Shown here in pieces: positions 8,500 through 16,190 of a stretch of DNA of 16,190 bases. Each line of letters starts with the position of its first letter. The stretch's first letter is position 1. The position numbers and the translations under genes were made by a program. Source of the DNA: Synechococcus sp. UW140 (GTDB lineage Bacteria > Cyanobacteriota > Cyanobacteriia > PCC-6307 > Cyanobiaceae); contig CAMDWF010000013.1 of NCBI GenBank assembly GCA_945878795.1, positions 1 to 16,190 of the forward strand. The letters run 5' to 3'. Below the pieces are notes generated by a model. The model had not been told where the DNA came from. It searched no databases and saw only the letters and a program-made list of their open reading frames with translations.

Positions 8500-8533
8500 G
8501 GCCATTCTGGGCTCTTCAGAGCCCTGGATGGCC
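8500..8533 (-). terminator. Nested stem-loop after nrdJ, possible terminator or processing site
   Basis: A 6-bp outer stem (GGCCAT/ATGGCC), a 3-base internal bulge on each side, then a 6-bp inner stem (GGGCTC/GAGCCC) closing a 4-base loop. It lies between the nrdJ stop (8554) and the DUF1348 start (8471). On the minus strand it is followed by TGATGTTTG rather than a clean T-run, so it may be a weak or factor-assisted terminator or an mRNA-stabilising hairpin. The pairing is seen directly; the role is inferred. Confidence 0.45.
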
Positions 8534-8553
8534 CATAAGTCCAGCTCGACCCA

Positions 8554-11025
8554 TCACCCCCCCGGCTTGGCCAACGGCAGCAAGCACTTGTCAGAATCGC
8601 AGCCAGCGGGACCGGCTTCGGCCATGGCAGCACCGCTGTCGTAACGACGCAGGGCCGCGAAGAAGTCCGCTTCCTGGCGCCGGTTGACCACCTCGGCGGA
8701 GAGGCGCTGGTAGGTGGCAGCATCGATGGGTTCGAAGGGCAGCCGGGGGAAGGTGGCATTGGCATCGAAGCGGGCCAGTAGGGCCGCTGAGATGTAGCCC
8801 TCGCCCTGTTCAATCGCCTGGTAGATGGCATCAGCCAGCGGTTCGATTTCGTTTTCGCGAAATTCAACCGTGGCGGAGGTGTTATGGGCGGTGTAGTGTT
8901 TCTGCACTTGCATATAGAAATCAAACTGGGCCAGCGCTGAAAAGTTGTTGATTTCAACCGTGTCTGCCCCCGGCAGATTGGCCCAGCTCACTTCGGTTGG
9001 GATTTCCACCAGCCACTCGCCGCAGCGCGGATCGAAGGGATCATCGAGAAGGCGACCTTGGTCGTCTTTGTCGCTTTGGCTGGGCACGATCGTGTAGCCA
9101 TAGTCCAGACAGGCCAGGGCGACCGGATCGTTCTTGCGGAAGGTGATGCGGCGAATGAAGCGCTGGGCCTTGGGGGGATGCCAGCCAGGACTTGCGCCCG
9201 TCAGCAAGCTCTTGGTGCCCGCCGGTTGCACGGTGGTGCAGCGATTCGGCCGGCGGATGCCATGGCGGTCGCAGTACTCCCAGACGGCTTCATTCACCGT
9301 TTGCTTCCAGCGGCTCAGATAGGCGGCCTCCTGCTGTTGGAACTGGCGACCCGCTTCGCTGTCGGGTCGGCCCGCCTCCCACCACTTCAGCCAGGGGGTG
9401 CCGAAGGCATGCACGAAAAAGTCGAATAGGCCCGTGAAACTGACGCCGACAATTGGATCCCACAGTCGGCTCTGGCGATAACGCTCAACTTCGAAGTCGT
9501 GGTTGAGCAGGCAGGCCACGGCGAGGCCCGCCGCCCGGAAAGCATCCGCCTGGTCCTGTTCGTCGTGGGGATCGATGCGGTTGAGGTGGATTTCGGCCAG
9601 GTTGCAGTGGAAATCGGCCCCCAGGATTTCGCCGCAGGGATTAAGCCCATAGCGGCCCAGGCGGTGCTCCATCTCCGCTTCGCCAATGGTGCTGTCGTGC
9701 AGCAACAACCAACGGGCGGCCTCATCGCGGCCCTGGTCGCTGTAGATGCCGACAAACTCCTGGCGCAGTTCTGGCGTCGGCAGCAGGTCGGCATTGGCCC
9801 GGGCGATGGCCTCCGGCGCAAATTGAATCGCCCCCTCTCCACTCTGGAATTGTTTGTTGACGGCCTCCAGCACTAGCTGACGGCTGGGACGGTGGTGGAA
9901 GACCCGGGTGTGGTTAGCCATGCGCAGGGAGTCGCGCTCGGGGTCGATGCGCCAGTTCCCCTCGCTGTCCTGTTGCCAGAGGTTGTCCTTGGCCGTGGCC
10001 GCTTCCGTGTCGTCGGCGGCGAATTGGCGCATGCCGGCGCTGCGGCGAATGTTGCCGGCAACGATCGTGACGGCGGCCTCATCAATCAGTAGGCAGCATT
10101 CCACCGAGGTGAGCCTGCGGCCCTTGGCCTTGTTGAGTAGGTGCGCAACCCGGCTATACAGATCGGCGAGTTTGACGGGGTTGGCCATGCCGCCGAAACC
10201 CTTGAGGCTTTCGCCCACCGGCCGCACGTCATTGAGGTCGACCGTGATATGAACCGGCCCTTCAAATCGTTCATCGCTGCTTAGAGCCAGTAACAGCCGA
10301 TAGCTCTCCACCCAGCCCTGGCGGGTATCACCCACCTTGATCATCACCTGATCACCGGCCACGGTGTGGGTGGTGAGTTGCTGGCGCTGGGTTGCGTCGG
10401 TGACGCCGATGGCACTGACGCCATCGATAATCAAAGTATTGCGAATAACGGGCAACCGTTCAATCAGTCGGGGTTCGATGATGGCGCCGGTGCCGCATCC
10501 CATCATCGCTAGATCCATCATCAAGGCGAAGGCTTCCCAATCCACCAGGTTGGTGGAGGTGCAGTTATAGGCCCCGGAAAAATTATGGCGCTGTTCTATC
10601 CATTCGGTGCCGCCAATCCACAGCCAACGGCCAGAAGGCAGGGCCTTTTGTTGCATCTGCATGCGGCGCAGCAGGGTCACCTCTTCAGCGTTGAGGTGTC
10701 CCAGGCGGCGCAGGCCCTCCAGGTTGCGTTCGGCCACCTGGCCCCAGCTCTCACGACCCTGGGGGGTTTGGCGGGAGTAGGTGCGATAGAAGACCGGATT
10801 GGCCGCCGGGGCGGTGGCGGGGAAATCGCCTGCGTCGAGGGCTCGGTTCTGGCCTGAATCAGGCAGGCCTGATTCAGGCTGGCCTTGTAGTGCTGGGGCC
10901 GGGTCTGTCTGGGGGGTACCGGGGCCCATCGCGTCCGGCGAAACCAGCGGGATTAGCGGAGCCTCGCTGGGTGCCAGGGCCTCGGGATTCCGTCGGGCAT
11001 CGGGGCGCGAAGGGGAAAGCGTCAC
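8554..11025 (-). CDS. nrdJ: Adenosylcobalamin-dependent (class II) ribonucleoside-triphosphate reductase
   Basis: Reduces ribonucleoside triphosphates to deoxy forms for DNA synthesis, using a B12-derived thiyl radical, so it needs neither oxygen nor an NrdB subunit. The product is 823 residues, of the monomeric RTPR type. Visible active-site residues: C155 in NCTSTNL, C464 and E466 in NPCGEI (radical Cys and Glu), C474 in HCNLAEIHLN, and the C-terminal redox pair C809/C814 in CDSDKC. The first ~70 residues are a Pro/Ala-rich, low-complexity extension before the conserved start (NPVFYRTYSRQ); this stretch holds a tandem palindrome. The GTG at 11025 is the first possible start in frame because TAG lies five codons upstream. 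Its own Shine-Dalgarno is poor, but a 7-codon ORF with a strong one ends on the GTG. No complete B12 riboswitch fits in the 149-base leader gap. Confidence 0.96.
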   Translation of the reverse strand: MTLSPSRPDARRNPEALAPSEAPLIPLVSPDAMGPGTPQTDPAPALQGQPESGLPDSGQNRALDAGDFPATAPAANPVFYRTYSRQTPQGRESWGQVAERNLEGLRRLGHLNAEEVTLLRRMQMQQKALPSGRWLWIGGTEWIEQRHNFSGAYNCTSTNLVDWEAFALMMDLAMMGCGTGAIIEPRLIERLPVIRNTLIIDGVSAIGVTDATQRQQLTTHTVAGDQVMIKVGDTRQGWVESYRLLLALSSDERFEGPVHITVDLNDVRPVGESLKGFGGMANPVKLADLYSRVAHLLNKAKGRRLTSVECCLLIDEAAVTIVAGNIRRSAGMRQFAADDTEAATAKDNLWQQDSEGNWRIDPERDSLRMANHTRVFHHRPSRQLVLEAVNKQFQSGEGAIQFAPEAIARANADLLPTPELRQEFVGIYSDQGRDEAARWLLLHDSTIGEAEMEHRLGRYGLNPCGEILGADFHCNLAEIHLNRIDPHDEQDQADAFRAAGLAVACLLNHDFEVERYRQSRLWDPIVGVSFTGLFDFFVHAFGTPWLKWWEAGRPDSEAGRQFQQQEAAYLSRWKQTVNEAVWEYCDRHGIRRPNRCTTVQPAGTKSLLTGASPGWHPPKAQRFIRRITFRKNDPVALACLDYGYTIVPSQSDKDDQGRLLDDPFDPRCGEWLVEIPTEVSWANLPGADTVEINNFSALAQFDFYMQVQKHYTAHNTSATVEFRENEIEPLADAIYQAIEQGEGYISAALLARFDANATFPRLPFEPIDAATYQRLSAEVVNRRQEADFFAALRRYDSGAAMAEAGPAGCDSDKCLLPLAKPGG
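10852..10879. repeat. Tandem 13-bp palindromes inside the nrdJ N-terminal extension
   Basis: Two 13-base units, GCCTGAATCAGGC (10852-10864) and GCCTGATTCAGGC (10867-10879), are separated by AG. Each is a palindrome around its central base, and the two are perfect reverse complements of each other, so the whole 28 bases can form one long hairpin or two short ones. In frame it encodes part of the linker PESGLPDSGQ of NrdJ. I saw no other full copy in the window. The symmetry is seen directly; its origin (a small nested palindromic element or chance) is unknown. Confidence 0.8.
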
Positions 11026-11045
11026 AGCGCTGCTGACCTAGACAT
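11022..11045 (-). CDS. Seven-codon leader ORF overlapping the nrdJ start (tentative)
   Basis: On the minus strand ATG at 11045 opens a short frame reading MSRSAAL and stopping at TGA 11024-11022. That TGA overlaps the GTG start of nrdJ by four bases (GTGA). The strong Shine-Dalgarno AAGGTGG (11057-11051) is five bases before this ATG, whereas nrdJ has no good site of its own. This arrangement suggests translational coupling of nrdJ to a leader peptide. Alternatively, a one-base sequencing error could have split a single start region. Seen: the codons, overlap and ribosome site. Inferred: that it is translated. Confidence 0.4.
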   Translation of the reverse strand: MSRSAAL

Positions 11046-11050
11046 GAACT

Positions 11051-11057
11051 CCACCTT
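11051..11057 (-). promoter_or_regulatory. Strong Shine-Dalgarno for the nrdJ leader ORF
   Basis: AAGGTGG on the minus strand, five bases before the leader ATG at 11045 and 25 bases before the nrdJ GTG. Few other genes here have so clear a site, so ribosomes probably load at the leader ORF. Confidence 0.6.
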
Positions 11058-11084
11058 AACGCCATCGGTGGGGTGATCAAGGAA

Positions 11085-11104
11085 ACCGTGGCACTAGCCA
11101 CGGT
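11085..11104. promoter_or_regulatory. Perfect 8-bp hairpin in the nrdJ/methyltransferase divergent region
   Basis: ACCGTGGC (11085-11092), a 4-base loop, then GCCACGGT (11097-11104). It lies 60 bases upstream of nrdJ and 70 bases upstream of the methyltransferase. There is no T-run long enough for a standard terminator on either strand. It could be an operator dyad or an RNA hairpin in the nrdJ leader. It does not match the NrdR box consensus as I recall it. Confidence 0.4.
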
Positions 11105-11174
11105 GGCCAGCAGGCCGTCCTGAGGTCTGACCCTCGTTCCAACATCAACGCCTGCAGCGCTGAGGCAAGGGGGC

Positions 11175-11885
11175 ATGGAGAGGATCGTCGAACCGGAACT
11201 GATGGACGATCCCCTCCAGGCACGGGCCTACGCCGAGGCTGATTTCGATCGCTCCGACCAGGCATTTACGGAGCGTTTCCTGGCGTTGTTGGGGCAGCCA
11301 TTCCCCGATGGGATCGTGGACCTGGGTTGCGGGCCCGGCAATATCAGCTTTCGCCTCGCCGCAGCCCTGCCCCAGGCCAGGGTGTTGGGTATCGATGGGG
11401 CGGCCAGCATGGTGGCCCTGGCCGCAGAACATCAGCAGCGCCATCCTGGAGCCTGGCCGCAGCTGCGTTTTCAGCAGCTGAACCTGCCCCTGATCGACCC
11501 TGCCGCCCTGGACGGGCCCTTTGCGGCCGTGGTCAGCAACAGCCTGCTGCACCATCTCCATGACCCCCAGGTGCTCTGGCAGGCCGTGGGCCAGTTGGCG
11601 GCCCCGGGGGCGACGATCTACATCAAGGATCTGCGCCGTCCCGCCAGCGCTGCGGCGGCTGATGCCCTCACCGAGCGCCATACCGCCGGAGCGCCTGTGG
11701 TGCTGCGCCGTGATTTCCGGGCCTCCCTGGCGGCGGCCTTCAAGGCGGCCGAGGTGGAAGCTCAGCTGGCCCAGGCCGCCCTGCTTTGGGGCTCGGCAGG
11801 GACCCACGGGACGACTTGGCCAGCATTCACGGTGGCCGAAGTGGAAGATCGCTATCTGGAAATCCACGGCCGTTGGCTGGGCTGA
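11175..11885 (+). CDS. Class I SAM-dependent methyltransferase, substrate unknown
   Basis: A 236-residue Rossmann-fold methyltransferase. Motif I is VDLGCGPGN (48-56), with the acidic residue of motif II in LGIDGAASMV (71-80); the NSLLHHL segment near 120 resembles the post-motif region of the Methyltransf_11/25 type. The N-terminus (EPELMDDPLQARAYAEADF) resembles the lid of small-molecule methyltransferases, and nothing points to rRNA or DNA. The substrate cannot be named. The ATG at 11175 has AGGGGG starting about eight bases upstream, a fair ribosome site. It is divergent from nrdJ and convergent with dnaE (31 bases between stops), so it is probably a single-gene transcript. Confidence 0.88.
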   Translation: MERIVEPELMDDPLQARAYAEADFDRSDQAFTERFLALLGQPFPDGIVDLGCGPGNISFRLAAALPQARVLGIDGAASMVALAAEHQQRHPGAWPQLRFQQLNLPLIDPAALDGPFAAVVSNSLLHHLHDPQVLWQAVGQLAAPGATIYIKDLRRPASAAAADALTERHTAGAPVVLRRDFRASLAAAFKAAEVEAQLAQAALLWGSAGTHGTTWPAFTVAEVEDRYLEIHGRWLG

Positions 11886-11910
11886 ATTAAGACGACGGTG
11901 GCAGGCGTGC

Positions 11911-11924
11911 CGCCCTTCAGGGCG
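11911..11924. terminator. Small GC hairpin at the methyltransferase/dnaE convergent ends
   Basis: CGCCCTTCAGGGCG is a perfect 14-base palindrome that covers the dnaE stop (TGA 11919-11917) and lies 26 bases after the methyltransferase stop. A second short pairing, GGCA/TGCC, sits just before it (11901-11912). Neither has a T-tract, so a shared two-way terminator is possible but weakly supported. Confidence 0.3.
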
Positions 11925-14900
11925 ACTGCAGCGGATGGAGCAGGGAGGCTTGGAAATCGGCGGAGCTCAGGGTGGCCAGGGCGGCATCGGCATCCGCCAC
12001 ACAGAATTGCTGGCCCAGGCGCACCATGGTGCTGCGCTGCTGGTCCTTGATGCGGGCCAGCACCGGCACCCGCAGACCCCCCTCATCTTCGTTGGGCCGA
12101 TGGCGTTGCAGGCATTCGCGCAGGCGGTGCTGGATGCCGATGTCACCGGCCTGGTCGGCCGGCAGATCCACCAGCACCAGCTTTAGGTCGTCGATGCTGC
12201 GGCAGTCATCGACGATCAGTTGCACCCGTTCGTCGCGCCGATCGACCGAGGCCCACACCAAAAGACGGGCATCCACCATCAGGTGGTCGGCCAGGCGGGC
12301 GTAGCTCTTGGGAAACACCACCGCCTCGCTGCTGCCGGTCAGGTCTTCGAGCACCAGAACCGCCATGCGATCGCCCTTGCGTGTGTTCACCTGGCGCAGT
12401 TCTGCCACCATGGCCACCAGACTCACCTTGGCCTTATCGGCCTGTTCTTCGAGGCTGCCCAGGCTGATGGGGGAAAGTAGCCGCACGGCACCGCTGAGTT
12501 GTTTGAGGGGATGGTCGGAAAGGTAGAAGCCGAGTAATTCTTTTTCAAGTTTGAGTTTGTCGTTGGGGGGGTAATCCTTTACCGTCGCCGCCTTGGGGGC
12601 CAGGGCGGCGCCGCTTCCTCCAGGGGTTTGGGCGCCACCCACCCCCAATAGGTCCAGCAGGCTGCCCTGGCCGCTGGCGCGGTCGCGGGCGCGGCTGTTC
12701 GCCCACTCCAGCACCAGGTCGAGGTCGGCCATCAGCTGGGCCCGGTTGGCGTTGGCCTGGAGGGCGTCGAGAGCACCGCAGTGGATGAGGGATTCGAGGG
12801 CGCGGCGGTTGAGCTGTTGGGAGGGCAGCCGGTCGCAGAGATCGCCCAAGCTGGCGAAGGGGCCCTCCAGGCGACGGGCCTCAATCAATTGGCGGATGGC
12901 CCCTTCACCCAGGTTGCGGATGGCGGACAGTCCAAACAGGATGCGTTCGCCTTTGGGCGTGAAGTCGATGCCGGAGGCATTGATATCAGGGGGCATCACT
13001 TCGATGCCCATGGCCTGGCAGTTGGCGATATAGCGCTGCACCTTGTCGCTGGCCCCCGCATTCACCGTCAACAGGGCCGCCATGTAGGCGACGGGATAGT
13101 GGGCCTTGAGATAGGCCGTTTGATAGGTCACAGCGCCATAGGCGGTGGAGTGACTTTTGTTGAAGCAGTATTCGGCGAACAGCACCATCTGCTCAAACAG
13201 GGCTTCGGCCACGGCCCCATCAACCCCCCGTTCAGTGGCGCCTTTGACGAAGAGGTCCTGGTGTTTTTCCATCTCGCTTTTCTTCTTTTTGCCCATCGCC
13301 CGCCGCAGCAGATCGGCCTCACCTAGCGAATAGCCCGCCAGATCCTGGGCAATGCGCATGATCTGCTCCTGATAAACCATGATCCCGTAGGTTTCCGCCA
13401 GGATCGGTTTGAGTTTGACGTGGGCCACTTCAATGGCTTCACGGCCATGCTTGCGGTTGATGAATTTGGGAATCAGGCCCGCATCCAGGGGGCCGGGTCG
13501 ATAAAGGGCAAGAATGGAAGAAATATCTTCAAGCGATGAGGGTTTGAGGTCCCGCACGATCTGGCGCATGCCGCTGGATTCCAGTTGGAAAATGCCCTCC
13601 AGATCACCGCGGGCCAGCAAAGCAAATGTGGCCCCATCCTGGGGTGGTAACCGGTCGGGATCGATCCGTTCGCCACCGGATTGGCTGACCAGTTCGATCG
13701 TTTTTTCGATCATGGTCAGGTTCTTGAGACCGAGGAAGTCCATCTTCAGCAGCCCCATCGCCTCCACATCTTCCATGTAGTACTGGGTGATGACCTGGCC
13801 GTCGTTATTGCGCTGCAGCGGCACCAGTTCATCAAGCGGTTCGGCGGCGATCACGACCCCAGCGGCATGGACGCCGAAGGTTTTGTTGGTCCCCTCGATG
13901 CGCATGGCCAGGTCGATCCAGTGGCGCACCTTTTCGTCGTTTTCGTATTTCTGGCGAAAGTCGGCGTTAGGGGAATCGGGGCCGATCATTTCGGCCAGTT
14001 TGGCTGGCTTGCCCCGGGCCACGGGGATCAATTTCGCCAGGCGATCGGCTTCGCCATAGGGAATGTCGAGGACCCGGGCGACATCCTTGAGCACCGCCTT
14101 GGAGGTCATGCGGTTGAAGGTGATGATCTGGGCGACTTTGTCTTCGCCGTAGCGTTTGGTCACGTAGTCGATGACCTCGCCACGGCGGGCGATGCAGAAG
14201 TCGGTGTCGATATCAGGCATCGACTTGCGTTCCGGGTTCAGGAAGCGCTCGAACAGCAGGCCGTGCTGCACCGGATCAATGGCCGTGATCCCCAGGGCCC
14301 AGGCGACCACCGACCCCGCCGCCGAACCCCGCCCCGGACCCACCGGTATCCCCTGCTGCCGGGCAAAGCGGATGTAATCCCACACCACCAGAAAGTAGGT
14401 GGGAAAGCCCATCTGCTCCATCACCTGCAGCTCAAATTGCAGACGTTCACCGTATTGCGGTTCAATGGGCGCAGTGGCGTCCAGCCCCAGGCGCTGCCGT
14501 AGCCCCTCCTCGGCCACGTAGCTGAGATAGCTCACGGCCGTATGGCCTTCGGGGATGGGGAAGTTGGGCATTTGATAGCGGCCCAAAATGTCGTATGCCT
14601 CCACCTTGTCGGCGACCCGGAGCGTGTTGGCGATGGCGGTGCTGATCACTTCGGCTTCGAGGTGGTCGGCGAAGAGCTTGGCCATTTCGGCTTCGCTCTT
14701 GATGTATTCGGTGCCCGTATAGCGCAGGCGTTTTTCATCGCTGATCAGCTTGCCGGTGAGGACGCACAGCAGGGCGTCATGGGCCTCGACATCACCGGCG
14801 CTGAGGTAATGGGCGTCGTTGGTGGCGATCAGCTCGATCCCCAGTTCGGCGCTTATGCGTGCCATCTCGACATTGACGAGTCGATCTTCGAGTCCGCCGT

Positions 14901-15438
14901 GATCCTGAATTTCCAGGTAAAAGTCGTCGCCAAAGACGCTTTGGTACCAGCGGGCCACCTCCCTTGCCACCTCGGGTCGACCCTGCAGGATCGCCTGGGG
15001 GATCTCACCCCCCAGGCAGGCGGTGGCGACGATCAACCCCTCGCTGTATTGCTGCAGCAGTTTTTTGTCGATGCAGGCCCGTGAGAAAATCCCCCGGCCC
15101 CGCATGCCCTGCAGGTGGCTGATGCTGGTGAGTTTGACCAGATTGCGGTAGCCCGTGACGTTCTTGGCCAGCACCACAAGGTGATAGCGCCGTTCTTTTT
15201 TCGGTTGGGGATCCGCGATTGAGCCGTTGATCACATACATCTCATTGCCGATGATCGGCTTGATGCCGGCCTTGGTGCACAGTTTCAGCAATTCGATGGC
15301 GCCGTACATGACGCCGTGGTCCGTGAGCGCAAGTGCCGGCATGCCCAGCTCTACCGCCCTCTCCACCATCGCCGGCAACTGGGAAGCGCCGTCCAGCAGG
15401 CTGTAGTCGCTGTGGTTATGGAGGGGGACGAAGGCCAA
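11917..15438 (-). CDS. dnaE: DNA polymerase III alpha subunit (replicative polymerase), uninterrupted
   Basis: The catalytic subunit of the replicative DNA polymerase III, 1173 residues, full length. The N-terminal PHP domain begins [18 protein letters not shown] with metal-type residues H7 and H9 and continues [12 protein letters not shown]. The polymerase core carries GRGSAAGSV and catalytic aspartates D409 and D411 in PDIDTDF, with the third, D567, in [11 protein letters not shown] helix-hairpin-helix/OB-fold tail follows after a Gly/Pro-rich linker (about residues 940-960). The site where many cyanobacteria carry the split DnaE intein ([10 protein letters not shown], residues 757/758) is uninterrupted. 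The start is TTG at 15438: an in-frame TGA lies nine codons upstream and no ATG or GTG lies between. No Shine-Dalgarno is visible. It lies downstream of gatA on the same strand with a 131-base gap. Confidence 0.97.
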   Translation of the reverse strand: MAFVPLHNHSDYSLLDGASQLPAMVERAVELGMPALALTDHGVMYGAIELLKLCTKAGIKPIIGNEMYVINGSIADPQPKKERRYHLVVLAKNVTGYRNLVKLTSISHLQGMRGRGIFSRACIDKKLLQQYSEGLIVATACLGGEIPQAILQGRPEVAREVARWYQSVFGDDFYLEIQDHGGLEDRLVNVEMARISAELGIELIATNDAHYLSAGDVEAHDALLCVLTGKLISDEKRLRYTGTEYIKSEAEMAKLFADHLEAEVISTAIANTLRVADKVEAYDILGRYQMPNFPIPEGHTAVSYLSYVAEEGLRQRLGLDATAPIEPQYGERLQFELQVMEQMGFPTYFLVVWDYIRFARQQGIPVGPGRGSAAGSVVAWALGITAIDPVQHGLLFERFLNPERKSMPDIDTDFCIARRGEVIDYVTKRYGEDKVAQIITFNRMTSKAVLKDVARVLDIPYGEADRLAKLIPVARGKPAKLAEMIGPDSPNADFRQKYENDEKVRHWIDLAMRIEGTNKTFGVHAAGVVIAAEPLDELVPLQRNNDGQVITQYYMEDVEAMGLLKMDFLGLKNLTMIEKTIELVSQSGGERIDPDRLPPQDGATFALLARGDLEGIFQLESSGMRQIVRDLKPSSLEDISSILALYRPGPLDAGLIPKFINRKHGREAIEVAHVKLKPILAETYGIMVYQEQIMRIAQDLAGYSLGEADLLRRAMGKKKKSEMEKHQDLFVKGATERGVDGAVAEALFEQMVLFAEYCFNKSHSTAYGAVTYQTAYLKAHYPVAYMAALLTVNAGASDKVQRYIANCQAMGIEVMPPDINASGIDFTPKGERILFGLSAIRNLGEGAIRQLIEARRLEGPFASLGDLCDRLPSQQLNRRALESLIHCGALDALQANANRAQLMADLDLVLEWANSRARDRASGQGSLLDLLGVGGAQTPGGSGAALAPKAATVKDYPPNDKLKLEKELLGFYLSDHPLKQLSGAVRLLSPISLGSLEEQADKAKVSLVAMVAELRQVNTRKGDRMAVLVLEDLTGSSEAVVFPKSYARLADHLMVDARLLVWASVDRRDERVQLIVDDCRSIDDLKLVLVDLPADQAGDIGIQHRLRECLQRHRPNEDEGGLRVPVLARIKDQQRSTMVRLGQQFCVADADAALATLSSADFQASLLHPLQSP

Positions 15439-15569
15439 GGCGCGGGGGGTTGGCGGTGGGCTTCAGGCTAAGGCCCTACCCAACATTCAGCGTCCACCCT
15501 GGCCCTCGTTGTTCATCGCACACCAGATCTGGTGTCTTCAGAGATTGGTCATGGGCATGGTTGGAGCGT
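15439..15569 (-). promoter_or_regulatory. gatA-dnaE gap with a perfect 16-bp palindrome
   Basis: The 131-base gap between the gatA stop and the dnaE TTG start contains ACACCAGATCTGGTGT (15520-15535), a perfect 16-base palindrome. It is not followed by a T-run on the minus strand, so it looks more like an operator dyad than a terminator. It does not match the LexA, NtcA or CRP consensus forms I know. It lies about 82 bases upstream of dnaE, within promoter range. No convincing -10 element was found. Confidence 0.45.
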
Positions 15570-16190
15570 TCAACCGATCGCATCCCCCACCAGGGCCGCT
15601 CCGGGTTGGTGGCTTCGCACCTGGGCCGCTGCTTCGTAGTGATGGGCGAGGCGCAACAGCGTAGGTTCCTGCAACACGCCCCCGATCAATTGCAAGCCAA
15701 TGGGCAGGCCCTGGTTGTCGAAGCCGCAGGGCACACTGATGGCCGGTAGCCCGGCCATGTTGGCGGGGATGGTGAGCAGGTCGGCCAGATACATGGCCAG
15801 GGGATCGTCATGGTGGGCGCCGAAGCCAAAGGCGGTTGTTGGTGCCGTTGGGCTGAGCAGCAGGTCCACCTGGGTGAAGGCCCGCTCGAAGTCTTGGCGG
15901 ATCAGGGTGCGGACCTGCTGGGCCTTGCGGTAGTAGGCATCCACATAGCCCGCCGAGAGGGCGTAGGTGCCAATCAGGATCCGGCGTTGCACTTCATCGC
16001 CGAAACCCTCGGCTCGGCTGCGGGCCGTCATCATCGCCAGGCTTTCGGCTGCCGCTTCGTCGCGGCTCCGGTGGCCGTATTTGACCCCGTCGTAACGGGC
16101 CAGGTTGGCGGAGGCCTCCGAAGGGGCGATGACGTAGTAGGTGGCGATGCCGTCATTGAAGCGGGGACAGCGGATGTCCACGAGTTCGCA
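15570..16190 (-). CDS. gatA: Aspartyl/glutamyl-tRNA amidotransferase subunit A, C-terminal part
   Basis: GatA is the amidase of the GatCAB complex, which converts Glu-tRNA(Gln) (and Asp-tRNA(Asn)) to the amide form in organisms lacking GlnRS, as most cyanobacteria do. The visible 206 codons are the C-terminal part, open at the right edge (frame reads through 16190). Diagnostic segments are [53 protein letters not shown] and [11 protein letters not shown]...[10 protein letters not shown]. The Lys-Ser-Ser catalytic triad lies upstream, outside the window, so it cannot be checked. The stop is at 15570-15572. The neighbour downstream on the same strand is dnaE. Confidence 0.96.
   Translation of the reverse strand, partial: CELVDIRCPRFNDGIATYYVIAPSEASANLARYDGVKYGHRSRDEAAAESLAMMTARSRAEGFGDEVQRRILIGTYALSAGYVDAYYRKAQQVRTLIRQDFERAFTQVDLLLSPTAPTTAFGFGAHHDDPLAMYLADLLTIPANMAGLPAISVPCGFDNQGLPIGLQLIGGVLQEPTLLRLAHHYEAAAQVRSHQPGAALVGDAIG

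Noticed and set aside
11026..11174. Possible cobalamin riboswitch upstream of B12-dependent nrdJ
   Set aside because: The gap is only 149 bases, shorter than a typical full riboswitch, and I could not find a B12 box.
12367..12374. HIP1-like octamer GCGATCGC
   Set aside because: Only one was noticed, inside dnaE. It is not evidence of a repeat array and fits the low HIP1 use of picocyanobacteria.
13681..14502. 273-codon plus-strand frame opposite dnaE
   Set aside because: It lies over the catalytic aspartate region of dnaE and shows no domain of its own.
1..16190. CRISPR array, insertion sequence, tRNA or rRNA genes
   Set aside because: No regularly spaced repeats, transposase motifs, cloverleaf or rRNA-like blocks were seen by eye on either strand.

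Overview
The window reads as a high-GC picocyanobacterial chromosome segment (Synechococcus/Cyanobium type). The evidence is a SasA clock-output kinase with a KaiB-like N-terminus, a CYP110-type cytochrome P450, a protein resembling the CpcS/CpeS bilin-lyase family, a one-piece DnaE with no intein, and a B12-dependent class II ribonucleotide reductase. I noticed only one HIP1 octamer (GCGATCGC, 12367-12374), which fits this clade better than most other cyanobacteria. These assignments come from recognising sequence motifs; no search was run.

Layout: (1) 1-1152, minus, sasA, with its 3' end cut by the window edge. (2) 1346-7974, plus: a CpcS/CpeS-like protein, a small exported two-cysteine protein, the M1 aminopeptidase pepN, a CYP110-type P450, and a divergent CoaBC-like flavoprotein whose start overlaps the P450 stop by 4 bases (GTGA). 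(3) 7971-11025, minus: nrdJ followed by a DUF1348 (NTF2-like) gene, separated by a nested stem-loop. The DUF1348 stop interlocks with the convergent CoaBC-like stop. (4) 11026-11174: a divergent control region with a perfect 8-bp hairpin and a 7-codon leader ORF whose stop overlaps the GTG start of nrdJ. (5) 11175-11885, plus, a class I SAM methyltransferase. (6) 11917-16190, minus: gatA (5' end cut) then dnaE, with a perfect 16-bp palindrome in the gap between them.

Most of the content is housekeeping: deoxynucleotide supply (nrdJ), replication (dnaE), Gln/Asn-tRNA formation (gatA), peptide turnover (pepN) and circadian output (sasA). The accessory signal lies in the P450/CoaBC-like pair. 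That CoaBC-like protein lacks the usual bacterial decarboxylase Asn and the Cys flap. I see no CRISPR array, prophage, insertion sequence, tRNA or rRNA, and no gene-free stretch over 300 bases. I did not find a convincing wholly new system. The items most worth checking are the P450/CoaBC-like pair, the nrdJ leader ORF, the tandem palindrome inside nrdJ and the gatA-dnaE palindrome.
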